Of a stretch of 64,000 nucleotides of DNA, positions 49,706 to 57,883 are shown piece by piece. Within the stretch, counting starts at the first letter, position 1, and every line of letters begins with the position of its first letter. The notes under the pieces were generated by a model that saw only the letters and a list, made by a program, of their open reading frames with translations, was not told where the DNA came from and ran no database searches. Origin of the DNA: Arthrobacter sp. 18067 (lineage in GTDB: Bacteria; Actinomycetota; Actinomycetes; Actinomycetales; Micrococcaceae); the NCBI RefSeq assembly GCF_902706295.1, contig NZ_CACSJJ010000017.1, positions 62,001 through 126,000 on the forward strand. The letters are read 5' to 3'. Position numbers and translations under genes: made by a program.

Positions 49706-50427
49706 CGCTGGTGTCCGCGGCTCAGGCGGTTGCTGAAGACGCCGGAACGCGGCCGTGGAGCGGGGATGCTGGAGTGCTGGACAGGCGTGGGATTACCTGT
49801 GTTGACGGCACGCAGGGCGCGGGCGAAAAGCTTGGCGTCCTGGACCGCCTGCAGTCCATCTGCTTCGGCGCTGATGCGCAGCACAATGTCTTCCTGGGCG
49901 ATCGTTCCGCTGTAGCCGTGGTCGGCCTCGCATTGGGGGTCTCCGCAACTGGCCGGGCCCATGTCCAGACGCTGTCCGCCGGACCATGCGATGGAGACGG
50001 TGAGTTCCCGGACAGGATCGGAGGGCTTGTAGTCCTGGGGCTGGGAGTACATGTAGCTCAGGACCACCGAGCGGATCTGGGCCACCGGAACGGACTCCGT
50101 GGAAATCTGCGCGACGATCTGCTCGCCGGCTTCATCCAACTGCTGGTCGTCAACATGGGTGATCACCAACATGTCTTCGGTGAGCACAAGCACAGTGATA
50201 TGCCTGCGGACCTCGGCGCGGTCGAAGTGTGTCTCCAGATGGACCAGGTGCGAAAGGCACTCCCGGCCGTCCAGGGCGTCGTCTACGACGTCGGCCACCA
50301 ACCGCGGGTAAAACCCTGCCTGCTGCAGCGCCTGGTCCAGGCTCTGCCCCTGCGAGCTGTGGTTATGCGCTGTGTGGTGCCCGGTGTTGGACGGGCGTGA
50401 TTGAGGCGTCGGAGACTGGGTGCTCAT
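49702..50427 (-). CDS. DUF5998 family protein
   Basis: A 241-residue soluble protein I assign to the actinobacterial family DUF5998. A His/Ser-rich leader (1-30) precedes LDQALQQAGFYPRLVADVVDD, ETHFDRAEVRRHITVLVLTED, RSVVLSYMYSQPQDY and AWSGGQRLDMGPASCGDPQC; the C-terminal 35 residues are Pro/Ser-rich. Function is unknown. It leads the DUF5998-phosphatase-tdk unit and is separated by 56 bases from the larger GNAT/ACS-like gene upstream. Confidence 0.85.
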   Translation of the reverse strand: MSTQSPTPQSRPSNTGHHTAHNHSSQGQSLDQALQQAGFYPRLVADVVDDALDGRECLSHLVHLETHFDRAEVRRHITVLVLTEDMLVITHVDDQQLDEAGEQIVAQISTESVPVAQIRSVVLSYMYSQPQDYKPSDPVRELTVSIAWSGGQRLDMGPASCGDPQCEADHGYSGTIAQEDIVLRISAEADGLQAVQDAKLFARALRAVNTGNPTPVQHSSIPAPRPRSGVFSNRLSRGHQR

Positions 50428-50483
50428 TCCCCCATTTTCACAGATCGCTTGGTGACTTCCTAACCGCCCGCTCCGCCCTGTGG

Positions 50484-53171
50484 CTAACTTCGCATGGCAC
50501 GGCGAGCGCTGTCAGTACGCTGCGCGGCATTGCCGATCCAGACCTCGGCGCCGAGGATCGTAGCGCCCGAGGGACCGGCGAGGACAGGATTGAATTCCAC
50601 CAGCGCGATTCCCGGGTGGTCATCCTTCAGCTTGGCGAGCCTGGACGCGATGTCCTCCAAGGCGGCCACGTCCACGGCAGGCAGCCCTTGGTAACCGAAC
50701 AGCTTCCGGGAGGCCCTCGGCGAACGGATGACGTCATGCAGGTCCGCAGCCGAGAGCGGCGGCACCCGGTGGGCCCAGTCGTCCAAAAGGTTTACTGCAT
50801 CGCCTGCCAGTCCGAAGGAAAGCACCGGCCCCAAAAGGGGATCCTCCATGGCGCGGAAGGTGCAGGCCTGTCCCACCGGAGCCATGGCCTGAACCTCCAG
50901 CGACGGCGATCCGTAGGGTTCCAACGCGCGCCGCATCTGTGCAACGTTCTGGCGCAGCGACTCAGCGTCCTGGATGTCCAGCCGCACGCCGCCCAGGTCC
51001 AGCCGGTGCCGGAGCGCAGGATCGGTGGTTTTCAGGACCACCGGCCAGCCCACTGTGTCCGCCGCTTGCACCGCTTCTTCCGGTGTTCCGAATCCAAGCG
51101 TCGGCACCACATTGATTCCGTAACCCGCAAGGAGTGCCGCGGCAGCACCGGCGTCGAGCTTCCTGATCTTTTCGCCGGTGACACCGGCCAGCATTGCCGC
51201 CAGCGCTTCCCGGGTGCCATCCACGTCGCAGCCGTCCGGTTCGACGAACAAGCCCTGATCCCGGTCGCGCCATTGGGCGTAGCCAACAATCGCGGCCAAC
51301 GCTGCCACTGCGGCGCCGGCGTTCGAGTAGCACGGAAGCAGGGGACTGCCCGCTGCACCTACCATGCCCTCCACATGCATGGAGGCGTCAAGAATCCCGG
51401 TGAAGGCAGCAACCACCGGCTTTCCGGCCTCCGCTGCACATTCCGCAAGGACACCGGCCAACGCTTCCACGGTGAGCCCGCGGGCAGGGAGAAGCGCAGC
51501 AACCACCGCGTGAACGGATTCGTCGGCGAGGCTTTGCATGAGGCTGGTCCGAAGTGCCGGGAGTGCAAGCGACATGCCGGCGTCGAGGTCAACCTCCGTC
51601 ACCAAGCGGTTTACGTCCAGACCAAGGGGGCCTGCGCTGTCCGCCACCACTTTTCCGAGGGCTACCGAGTTGGAATAGACAGCGACGCCGGGGCCTTGGG
51701 GCAGCGCCTGGGATGACACGATCTGGGCGATGTCCATGAGCTGTTCAATGGTCTCGACCCGGATAACGCCGGCCTGGCGCATCATCGCATCCACCGCGGC
51801 GGCGGGCGCCTGGGTGGTGCGCACTTCATGTCCGGGTGGCAGGCTCAGGCCAGTCACGTCTGATTTGGCAACAATCACCGGCTTGCTCCGCGACAACCGG
51901 CGCGCCAGGCGGGAAAATTTACGGGGATTGCCGATGGATTCCAGATACAGGCCCACGGCGGAGGTATCGGCGTCGTCCTCCCAGTACTGCATGGCGTCGT
52001 TGCCGGAAACGTCGGCGCGGTTTCCGGCCGAGAGGAACGAGGACAATCCGAGCCGTCGGCGGCTGGCTGCCGCATAGACGGCAACGCCCACAGCGGCCGA
52101 CTGGCTGAACAGGCCCAGGCTCCCCCGCGGCGGCATGGTGGGCGCCATGGATGCGTTGAGGGATACGGCCGGGTGGGTGTTCAGTATTCCGAGGGACTCC
52201 GGGCCGATTACCCTCATTCCGTTCGCCCTGGCGCGGCGCACCAACTCGTGCTGGCGCGCGAGGCCCCGCTCGCCGTCGTCGGCAAAACCGGCAGTGGCCA
52301 CCACTATGCCCTTGACGCCCGCAGCAGCACAGTCGTCCACCACCTTGGGCACTTCCTCGTAGGGCACCGCGATGATGGCAAGTTGGACAGGTCCTGGAAT
52401 TTCCGACAATTTTCCAAAAGAGACCATGCCTGCAAGTTCGAACGCTTCGGGGTTGACGGCGTAGACCGGGCCCCTAAAACCGCCTTCGATGATGTGTTCG
52501 AGCAATTGATACCCGACAGTCCCCCACTTGCGGCTGGCACCAATAACAGCCACCGACGACGGCGACAACAAGTCGCGCACGCTGCGAGCCTCTGCGCGGT
52601 GCTCACGGGACTCCATGACTGCCCGTGACTTCTCCGTGGGGTCGATATTGAACTCAACGCTCACCACGCCGTCGTCGAATTGCCGGGTGAGGTCATAACC
52701 GGCGTCGGCAAAGACCATCAGCATCTTCCGGTTGTCGGGAAGGACCTCGGCGGTGAACCGCCGGATGCCGTTCTCGCGGGCAGCAACTGCAAGGTGCTCA
52801 AGCAGGATGGAGCCGATCCCGCGGCCCTGGTGGGCGTCCGAAATGTTGAAGGCGACTTCGGCCTGGTCGGGATCATCCAGCCGGTCGTAGCGGCCAATAC
52901 CCATGATTTCGCCGCCGATGGTAATCACGAAAGCCACGCGGTTGATGTGGTCAACTTCGGTGAAGCGCCGCACCTCCTTGCCGGAGAGCCTTGGCTTGAA
53001 AGAAAAGAACCGCATATAGATCGAAGCCTGCGATTGGCCTGCGTGGAACGCTTGCAACGCGTCGGCGTCCTCGGGCCGGATGGGGCGAAGATGGGCTGTT
53101 CCGCCATCGCGCAGCACGACATCGGCCTCCCAATATTCCGGATAAATGCCGACGCCGGGCTGATCCACCAT
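50484..53171 (-). CDS. GNAT acetyltransferase fused to ADP-forming acyl-CoA-synthetase-like domains (PatZ/SlPatA-like)
   Basis: An 895-residue fusion. The N-terminal GNAT domain (about 15-180) has the acetyl-CoA loop HQGRGIGSILLEHL at 114-127. CoA-binding and ligase domains follow: VAVIGASRKWGTVGYQLLE (208-226), FSQSAAVGVAVYAA (355-368), SFLSAGNRADVSGNDAMQYW, and an ATP-grasp domain from about 690 ending VEFNPVLAG. In ADP-forming synthetases a phospho-His precedes AGV; here the spot is GHEVRTTQAPAAAVDAM with His448 offset by one residue. GNAT-first order resembles Streptomyces PatA, a protein lysine acetyltransferase, so that is the likely role. TAGGCT lies six bases before the ATG. Confidence 0.85.
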   Translation of the reverse strand: MVDQPGVGIYPEYWEADVVLRDGGTAHLRPIRPEDADALQAFHAGQSQASIYMRFFSFKPRLSGKEVRRFTEVDHINRVAFVITIGGEIMGIGRYDRLDDPDQAEVAFNISDAHQGRGIGSILLEHLAVAARENGIRRFTAEVLPDNRKMLMVFADAGYDLTRQFDDGVVSVEFNIDPTEKSRAVMESREHRAEARSVRDLLSPSSVAVIGASRKWGTVGYQLLEHIIEGGFRGPVYAVNPEAFELAGMVSFGKLSEIPGPVQLAIIAVPYEEVPKVVDDCAAAGVKGIVVATAGFADDGERGLARQHELVRRARANGMRVIGPESLGILNTHPAVSLNASMAPTMPPRGSLGLFSQSAAVGVAVYAAASRRRLGLSSFLSAGNRADVSGNDAMQYWEDDADTSAVGLYLESIGNPRKFSRLARRLSRSKPVIVAKSDVTGLSLPPGHEVRTTQAPAAAVDAMMRQAGVIRVETIEQLMDIAQIVSSQALPQGPGVAVYSNSVALGKVVADSAGPLGLDVNRLVTEVDLDAGMSLALPALRTSLMQSLADESVHAVVAALLPARGLTVEALAGVLAECAAEAGKPVVAAFTGILDASMHVEGMVGAAGSPLLPCYSNAGAAVAALAAIVGYAQWRDRDQGLFVEPDGCDVDGTREALAAMLAGVTGEKIRKLDAGAAAALLAGYGINVVPTLGFGTPEEAVQAADTVGWPVVLKTTDPALRHRLDLGGVRLDIQDAESLRQNVAQMRRALEPYGSPSLEVQAMAPVGQACTFRAMEDPLLGPVLSFGLAGDAVNLLDDWAHRVPPLSAADLHDVIRSPRASRKLFGYQGLPAVDVAALEDIASRLAKLKDDHPGIALVEFNPVLAGPSGATILGAEVWIGNAAQRTDSARRAMRS

Positions 53172-53226
53172 AGGCTTAGCCTAGCTAAAACATCCGCAGT
53201 ACAACTTTCAAGGATTCACCGACCCC

Positions 53227-55743
53227 ATGGCCCGCAGCCAATCTTCCGCACGCAAAGCCGAGCCCCTCGGCGATTTCACCGAGAACATCGTCGATATTGA
53301 CGTCACTTCCGAGATGGAAGGCTCCTTCCTGGAGTACGCCTACTCGGTGATATATTCGCGTGCCCTCCCGGACGCACGCGACGGACTGAAGCCTGTTCAA
53401 CGGCGCATCCTGTACATGATGGCCGACATGGGCCTGCGCCCTGACCGTGGACACGTCAAGAGCGCCCGCGTTGTTGGCGAGGTCATGGGTAAGCTCCACC
53501 CGCACGGAGACGCCGCGATCTATGACGCCATGGTGCGCATGGCCCAGGACTTCTCCCTCCGCCTGCCGCTGATCGACGGCCACGGCAACTTCGGTTCACT
53601 CGACGACGGCCCGGCAGCGCCGCGTTATACCGAGGCGCGTCTGGCAGCCGCTGCGCTGACAATGACGGACCATCTGGACGAAGACGTAGTGGACTTCGTC
53701 CCCAACTACGACAACCAGCTGACCCAGCCGGACGTCCTCCCTGCCGCATTCCCCAACTTGCTGGTGAACGGCACCACCGGCATCGCGGTGGGTATGGCCA
53801 CGAACATGGCGCCGCACAACCTCGTTGAGGTCATCGCCGCGGCCCGCCACTTGATTGCAAACCCGGATGCCACCCTCGAAGACATCATGAGGTTCGTCCC
53901 GGGGCCCGACCTCCCCACCGGCGGCCGCATAGTGGGCCTGGACGGAATCCGCGACGCCTACGCCACTGGCCGCGGTTCCTTCAAGACCCGCGCGAAGGTG
54001 GAGGTGGAACAGCTGTCCGCCCGCCGCACGGGCCTGGTTGTCACCGAGCTCCCCTACATGGTGGGCCCGGAAAAGGTCATCGAGAAGATCAAGGACGCCG
54101 TCAACGCCAAGAAGCTGACCGGTATCAGCGATGTCGTTGACCTAACGGACCGCAATCACGGCCTTCGTTTGGTCATCGAGCTCAAGAACGGCTTCAACCC
54201 CAACGCCGTCCTCCAGCAGCTGTACCGGTACTCGCCCATGGAAGACTCCTTCGGGATCAACAACGTGACGTTGGTGGACGGCCAGCCGCAAACGCTTGGC
54301 CTCCTGCAGTTGTTGCAGGTGTACGTCGAACACCGCCTGAACGTTGTGCGCCGCCGTACGTCCTTCCGCCTGGGCAAGAAAAAGGACCGCCTCCACCTGG
54401 TGGAGGGCCTGCTGATAGCGATCGTGGACATCGACGAGGTCATCCAGATTATCCGGTCCTCCGATGAAGCGTCGGCAGCGCGTGAGCGGCTGATGTCCAT
54501 TTACGACCTCACTGAGATCCAGGCAAACTACATCCTGGAACTGCGGCTGCGGCAGCTGACCAAATACTCCCGCCTTGAGCTGGAGAAGGAGCAGGACGAA
54601 CTTCGCCGCGAAATCGAGGCACTCGAAGCCATCCTCGCCTCGGATGAGCTTCTTCGTGATCTTGTATCCGGCGAGCTGGCCGTTATCGCCGAGAAGTACG
54701 GCACGCCGCGCCGCACGGTGCTCCTCGAATCCGAAGCAGTCTCCCCCACAGTGGCTGCGGCCCTCGCGGCAGCCGCCCCCGGCCCCAAGGGCAAGGCCGC
54801 TGCGCTGCCCCTCGAGATTCCGGACGACCCCTGCTGGGCTTTGCTCAGCGCTTCCGGCCAGATCGCCAGGACGTCCAACCAGGAACCGCTTGCCGAAGCA
54901 GGGCCACGGGCCAAGCATGATGTCTTCCGTTCGGTGGTCAAGACCACTGCCCGGGGCGAGATTGGCGCAGTGACCTCCCAAGGCCGCATGCTGCGCCTGC
55001 AGGTGATGGACATGCCCACGCTCCCGCCGATGTCCGGCCTGCCAAACCTCGCCGGGGGCGTGCCGGCGAAGGACTTCATCACGCTGGTCAAGGGTGAAAC
55101 GCTGGTGGCGTTCGTTCCCCTGGATGCAATCCTGGCCATTGGCACCGTCCAGGGCGTCGTGAAACGTGTGCAGCCGGACTACCCGCTGAACCGCGAGGAC
55201 TGGGAAATCATCGCCCTGAAGGACAAGGATTCAGTCCTCGCCGTGGAACCGGCACAAGAGGACGACGTCGATCTCGTCTTCGTGACGAGGCAGGCACAAT
55301 TGCTGCGGTTCAGCGCGTCCAACGTCCGGCCGCAGGGCCGCACGGCGGGCGGCATGGCCGGCATCAAGCTGGCCGCCGGCGATGATGTGATCCACTTCGG
55401 TACCGTGCGCGCCAACGATCCTGCCGCCGTCGTGGTGACCATTGCCGGCACCATCGGCGCCCTGCCGGGCACGGCACCCGGAACGGCGAAGGTGACAGCC
55501 TTCGAGGAATATCCGGCCAAGGGCCGGGCCACCGGTGGCGTGCGCGTCCATCGATTCCTGAAGGGCGAGGACACGCTGCTGATGGCATGGGCCGGACATG
55601 GGCCCGCCAAAGCATCATCCGCGGCCGGGGTAGCCAGGGCGCTCCCGCACGAGCACGGCCGCCGGGATGGCTCGGGCGTGCCGTTGTCACAGCCGGTAGA
55701 GGCGATCGGCCCGAGCATGGCATGGACTGAGACCGCAGAGTAA
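53227..55743 (+). CDS. parC: DNA topoisomerase IV subunit A (ParC)
   Basis: An 838-residue type IIA topoisomerase A subunit. The catalytic Tyr134 is in APRYTEARL, the breakage-reunion domain has GKLHPHGDAAIYDAMVRMAQ, and the C-terminal beta-pinwheel covers about 510-800. I see no canonical QRRGGKG GyrA box, which supports ParC over GyrA. The position equal to E. coli GyrA Ser83 is Ala96. ParC with ParE decatenates chromosomes; parE is not in the window. The gene is followed by a perfect 15-bp hairpin. Confidence 0.9.
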   Translation: MARSQSSARKAEPLGDFTENIVDIDVTSEMEGSFLEYAYSVIYSRALPDARDGLKPVQRRILYMMADMGLRPDRGHVKSARVVGEVMGKLHPHGDAAIYDAMVRMAQDFSLRLPLIDGHGNFGSLDDGPAAPRYTEARLAAAALTMTDHLDEDVVDFVPNYDNQLTQPDVLPAAFPNLLVNGTTGIAVGMATNMAPHNLVEVIAAARHLIANPDATLEDIMRFVPGPDLPTGGRIVGLDGIRDAYATGRGSFKTRAKVEVEQLSARRTGLVVTELPYMVGPEKVIEKIKDAVNAKKLTGISDVVDLTDRNHGLRLVIELKNGFNPNAVLQQLYRYSPMEDSFGINNVTLVDGQPQTLGLLQLLQVYVEHRLNVVRRRTSFRLGKKKDRLHLVEGLLIAIVDIDEVIQIIRSSDEASAARERLMSIYDLTEIQANYILELRLRQLTKYSRLELEKEQDELRREIEALEAILASDELLRDLVSGELAVIAEKYGTPRRTVLLESEAVSPTVAAALAAAAPGPKGKAAALPLEIPDDPCWALLSASGQIARTSNQEPLAEAGPRAKHDVFRSVVKTTARGEIGAVTSQGRMLRLQVMDMPTLPPMSGLPNLAGGVPAKDFITLVKGETLVAFVPLDAILAIGTVQGVVKRVQPDYPLNREDWEIIALKDKDSVLAVEPAQEDDVDLVFVTRQAQLLRFSASNVRPQGRTAGGMAGIKLAAGDDVIHFGTVRANDPAAVVVTIAGTIGALPGTAPGTAKVTAFEEYPAKGRATGGVRVHRFLKGEDTLLMAWAGHGPAKASSAAGVARALPHEHGRRDGSGVPLSQPVEAIGPSMAWTETAE

Positions 55744-55755
55744 GCAGCAGCGCAC

Positions 55756-55790
55756 AGCAAAGGCCGGAGTTGGACACTCCGGCCTTTGCT
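55756..55790. terminator. Bidirectional terminator between parC and the VOC gene
   Basis: AGCAAAGGCCGGAGT (55756-55770) pairs perfectly with ACTCCGGCCTTTGCT (55776-55790) around a TGGAC loop. It lies between convergent stops at 55743 and 55821. Confidence 0.9.
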
Positions 55791-55820
55791 GTTGCCGTGG
55801 CCTGTGAGCCACCGCGTGGG

Positions 55821-56204
55821 CTAGCCGGTTTGGTTGAGGCTCAGAATGTTTCCCTCGCTGTCCAGGAACCATGCTGCAGCGCTACCGTCGGGCATCGTGG
55901 CGACGCCGTCCTCAGTCTTCAATCCAGGGAAGTCGTAGTCTTCAAACGTGACCCCCTTGCCGCGGAGTTCCTCCACGGCGGCCTTGACGTCGCTGACCAT
56001 CCAACCCATCTGGGTGTTCTTCGCCGACCCGGCATTCGAGGTCTGGTACAGGAAGAATCCCGTTCCATCGCCGCACCTGTATTGGAGATTGTCCTCGGCA
56101 TCCGGATTTTCGGGTTCGAGTCCGAGTTTCTCGCTGTAGTACGCGCGGGCCCGGGCGATGTCCTGTGCCGGTAGGACGGCACCAACCTGCTGATCCTTGA
56201 GCAT
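55821..56204 (-). CDS. VOC-superfamily (glyoxalase/bleomycin-resistance-like) protein
   Basis: I start at the ATG at 56204 (MLKDQQVGAVLPAQDIARAR), giving 127 residues with GGAAAAGAGAAAAAAC upstream; the frame open to 56282 adds a non-family leader. The two beta-alpha-beta-beta-beta units are seen: AVLPAQDIARARAYYSEKLGL and QMGWMVSDVKAAVEELRGKGV, ending WFLDSEGNILSLNQTG with the metal-type Glu. A specific substrate is not evident; members include dioxygenases, epimerases and antibiotic-binding proteins. Confidence 0.85.
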   Translation of the reverse strand: MLKDQQVGAVLPAQDIARARAYYSEKLGLEPENPDAEDNLQYRCGDGTGFFLYQTSNAGSAKNTQMGWMVSDVKAAVEELRGKGVTFEDYDFPGLKTEDGVATMPDGSAAAWFLDSEGNILSLNQTG

Positions 56205-56335
56205 GTTTTTTCTCTTTTCCGGCTCTCCCCCCGGAACGAACTTTACTCTTGGGCGGGCAGGTAAGTAATTGGAAAACGACACCTTATTTCATGGCCTGCA
56301 GAAGGGTCTGGGACGGATCGGCTTAGACTTGCCGC

Positions 56336-56854
56336 ATGCCGATCATCCCTGATGAAAAAGACTGGACCTGGGTACTCTCCGAACCCTGCCCCGAGTGCGG
56401 GTTCGACCCCTCCACAGTGACTCCTTCCACGGTGCCGGGCACGGTCTTGAACATGCTTCCCCGGTGGCGGGCCGTCCTTCGTCGGGAGGATGCCGCTGTG
56501 CGACCCAATGACCACACGTGGTCCACCCTGGAGTATGCCTGCCACGTCCGGGATGTCTTCAGCTTGTTTGACCAGCGCTTGAATCTGATGCTGACCGAGG
56601 ATGACGCCCGGTTTGCCAACTGGGACCAGGACCAGGCCGCCATCGACGGAGAATACGGGTCAGCGGATCCCCGGACCGTGGCCGACGAACTGGAGGCCGA
56701 GGGCAAGGAGATCGCCGAGTCGTTCGCCCGTGTTGTGGAGCATGACTGGCAGCGCACCGGAACGCGGAGCAACGGATCCTCGTTCACGGTGCTGACGTTC
56801 TCCCAGTACTTCCTTCACGATGTTGTCCACCACCTTCACGACGTGGACGGTTAG
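56336..56854 (+). CDS. DinB-like metal-dependent protein
   Basis: A 172-residue DinB/YfiT-like four-helix protein. Possible metal His residues are in STLEYACHVRDVFSLFDQR (about 63-81) and FSQYFLHDVVHHLHDVDG at the C-terminus. An N-terminal CPECGFDP adds two Cys. Relatives act with bacillithiol or mycothiol or as maleylpyruvate isomerases; role here is unknown. TAGACT lies six bases before the ATG with no ribosome site. It converges on the tandem GNAT gene with nine bases between stops. Confidence 0.85.
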   Translation: MPIIPDEKDWTWVLSEPCPECGFDPSTVTPSTVPGTVLNMLPRWRAVLRREDAAVRPNDHTWSTLEYACHVRDVFSLFDQRLNLMLTEDDARFANWDQDQAAIDGEYGSADPRTVADELEAEGKEIAESFARVVEHDWQRTGTRSNGSSFTVLTFSQYFLHDVVHHLHDVDG

Positions 56855-56863
56855 GAAGCCTGG

Positions 56864-57874
56864 CTAGAGCATCTTCTCCCACGTCATGCTGCGGTTCACC
56901 GGCGCATAGCCCATGCCGAGGTAGAGCTCCAGAGCCCCGGTGGGGTTGGCGGAGTCCACATCCAGTGACGCCACGTCCATTCCGGCGTCGGTGTACCTCC
57001 GCATGGCGTCGGCCAGCAGCGCTTGGGCTATTCGGCGACCGCGGAAGGCGCGCCGCACACCCAGGAGTTCCGTGTAGCCTTCCTTGAATCCGCGATCGGA
57101 TGCCGCATCGGGGTCGAAGCTGGTCAGCTGGTAGCCAGCCACCTCCCCCGTATCGGAGTCGAGAACCACGGCGCTGAGATCGTGCCGCGCCGTAGGCTCC
57201 TCGATGGTGAAGCGCCACGATTCCTCGTCCCTGGGCTCGCTCCCCCAGTGGTCCCTGAAAGCGTCGTTGTGCGCTTGGCGTACTGACTCAAAGAGTGTTG
57301 GATCCAGGGTCCTGAGTTCCAGCCCTGCACCCAGCGGAACTTCCGGCAGGCTTGCTGACAAGGGTCGGTGCATCTCGTTGAACCAGCGCACCGTACCGTA
57401 GCCGTGACCCAACAAAAGTGTTGCCTGCTGTTCGTGTTGCTCTTCAGTTTGGATGCGGATCCGGGGCGGGGCGGTGGTGTGCCCGGCGGCCTCGTCGGCC
57501 TGGAACCGCCTGCGGACCTGCTCTTCCTGCCACACCAGGACAGCGGAGCCGATGCCGCGTTGCTGCCATTCGGGATCAACGCACGCCATACCCGTGGCTT
57601 TGTCGCCCCTGGGGTTCTTGGAGATGCGCCCGTAAGCACGTGCCATTCCCCCGGAGTCCAGACCCAGCAGCGTGCTCGTCCGGGGCGGGTTCTTACTGGA
57701 CTCAAGGATGTGGACCAGGTCGCCGCGCTTTTCGTGCCACGCAGGATGTTCGACGGCGGCAGTCCGGGCAATCAGTCCGGCCCAGTTGTCGAGGTCGTCC
57801 ATGGTGGCTGGCCGCCACTGCAGTCCGGTGGCGTCGGCGTCAGGCATGGCTTGGCTTGGGGCTTCGAAAGACAT
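56864..57874 (-). CDS. Tandem-GNAT acetyltransferase (MshD-like layout)
   Basis: A 336-residue protein with two GNAT domains, about 18-165 and 180-335. The N-terminal domain has a near-normal acetyl-CoA loop in DPEWQQRGIGSAVLVW (about 100-115); the C-terminal one has VRRAFRGRRIAQALLADAM (about 273-291) and ends SANPTGALELYLGMGYAPV. The arrangement resembles mycothiol synthase MshD but the sequence is not a clear orthologue, so substrate is open. It follows cydDC by nine bases and TAGCCT lies six bases before its ATG, so it may be read through from cydDC, have its own leaderless promoter, or both. Confidence 0.85.
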   Translation of the reverse strand: MSFEAPSQAMPDADATGLQWRPATMDDLDNWAGLIARTAAVEHPAWHEKRGDLVHILESSKNPPRTSTLLGLDSGGMARAYGRISKNPRGDKATGMACVDPEWQQRGIGSAVLVWQEEQVRRRFQADEAAGHTTAPPRIRIQTEEQHEQQATLLLGHGYGTVRWFNEMHRPLSASLPEVPLGAGLELRTLDPTLFESVRQAHNDAFRDHWGSEPRDEESWRFTIEEPTARHDLSAVVLDSDTGEVAGYQLTSFDPDAASDRGFKEGYTELLGVRRAFRGRRIAQALLADAMRRYTDAGMDVASLDVDSANPTGALELYLGMGYAPVNRSMTWEKML

Positions 57875-57883
57875 GCCAACAGG

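Noticed and set aside
53227..55743. GyrA rather than ParC
   Set aside because: No QRRGGKG-type GyrA box was found in the C-terminal domain and no gyrB lies upstream; overall the sequence fits actinobacterial ParC better.
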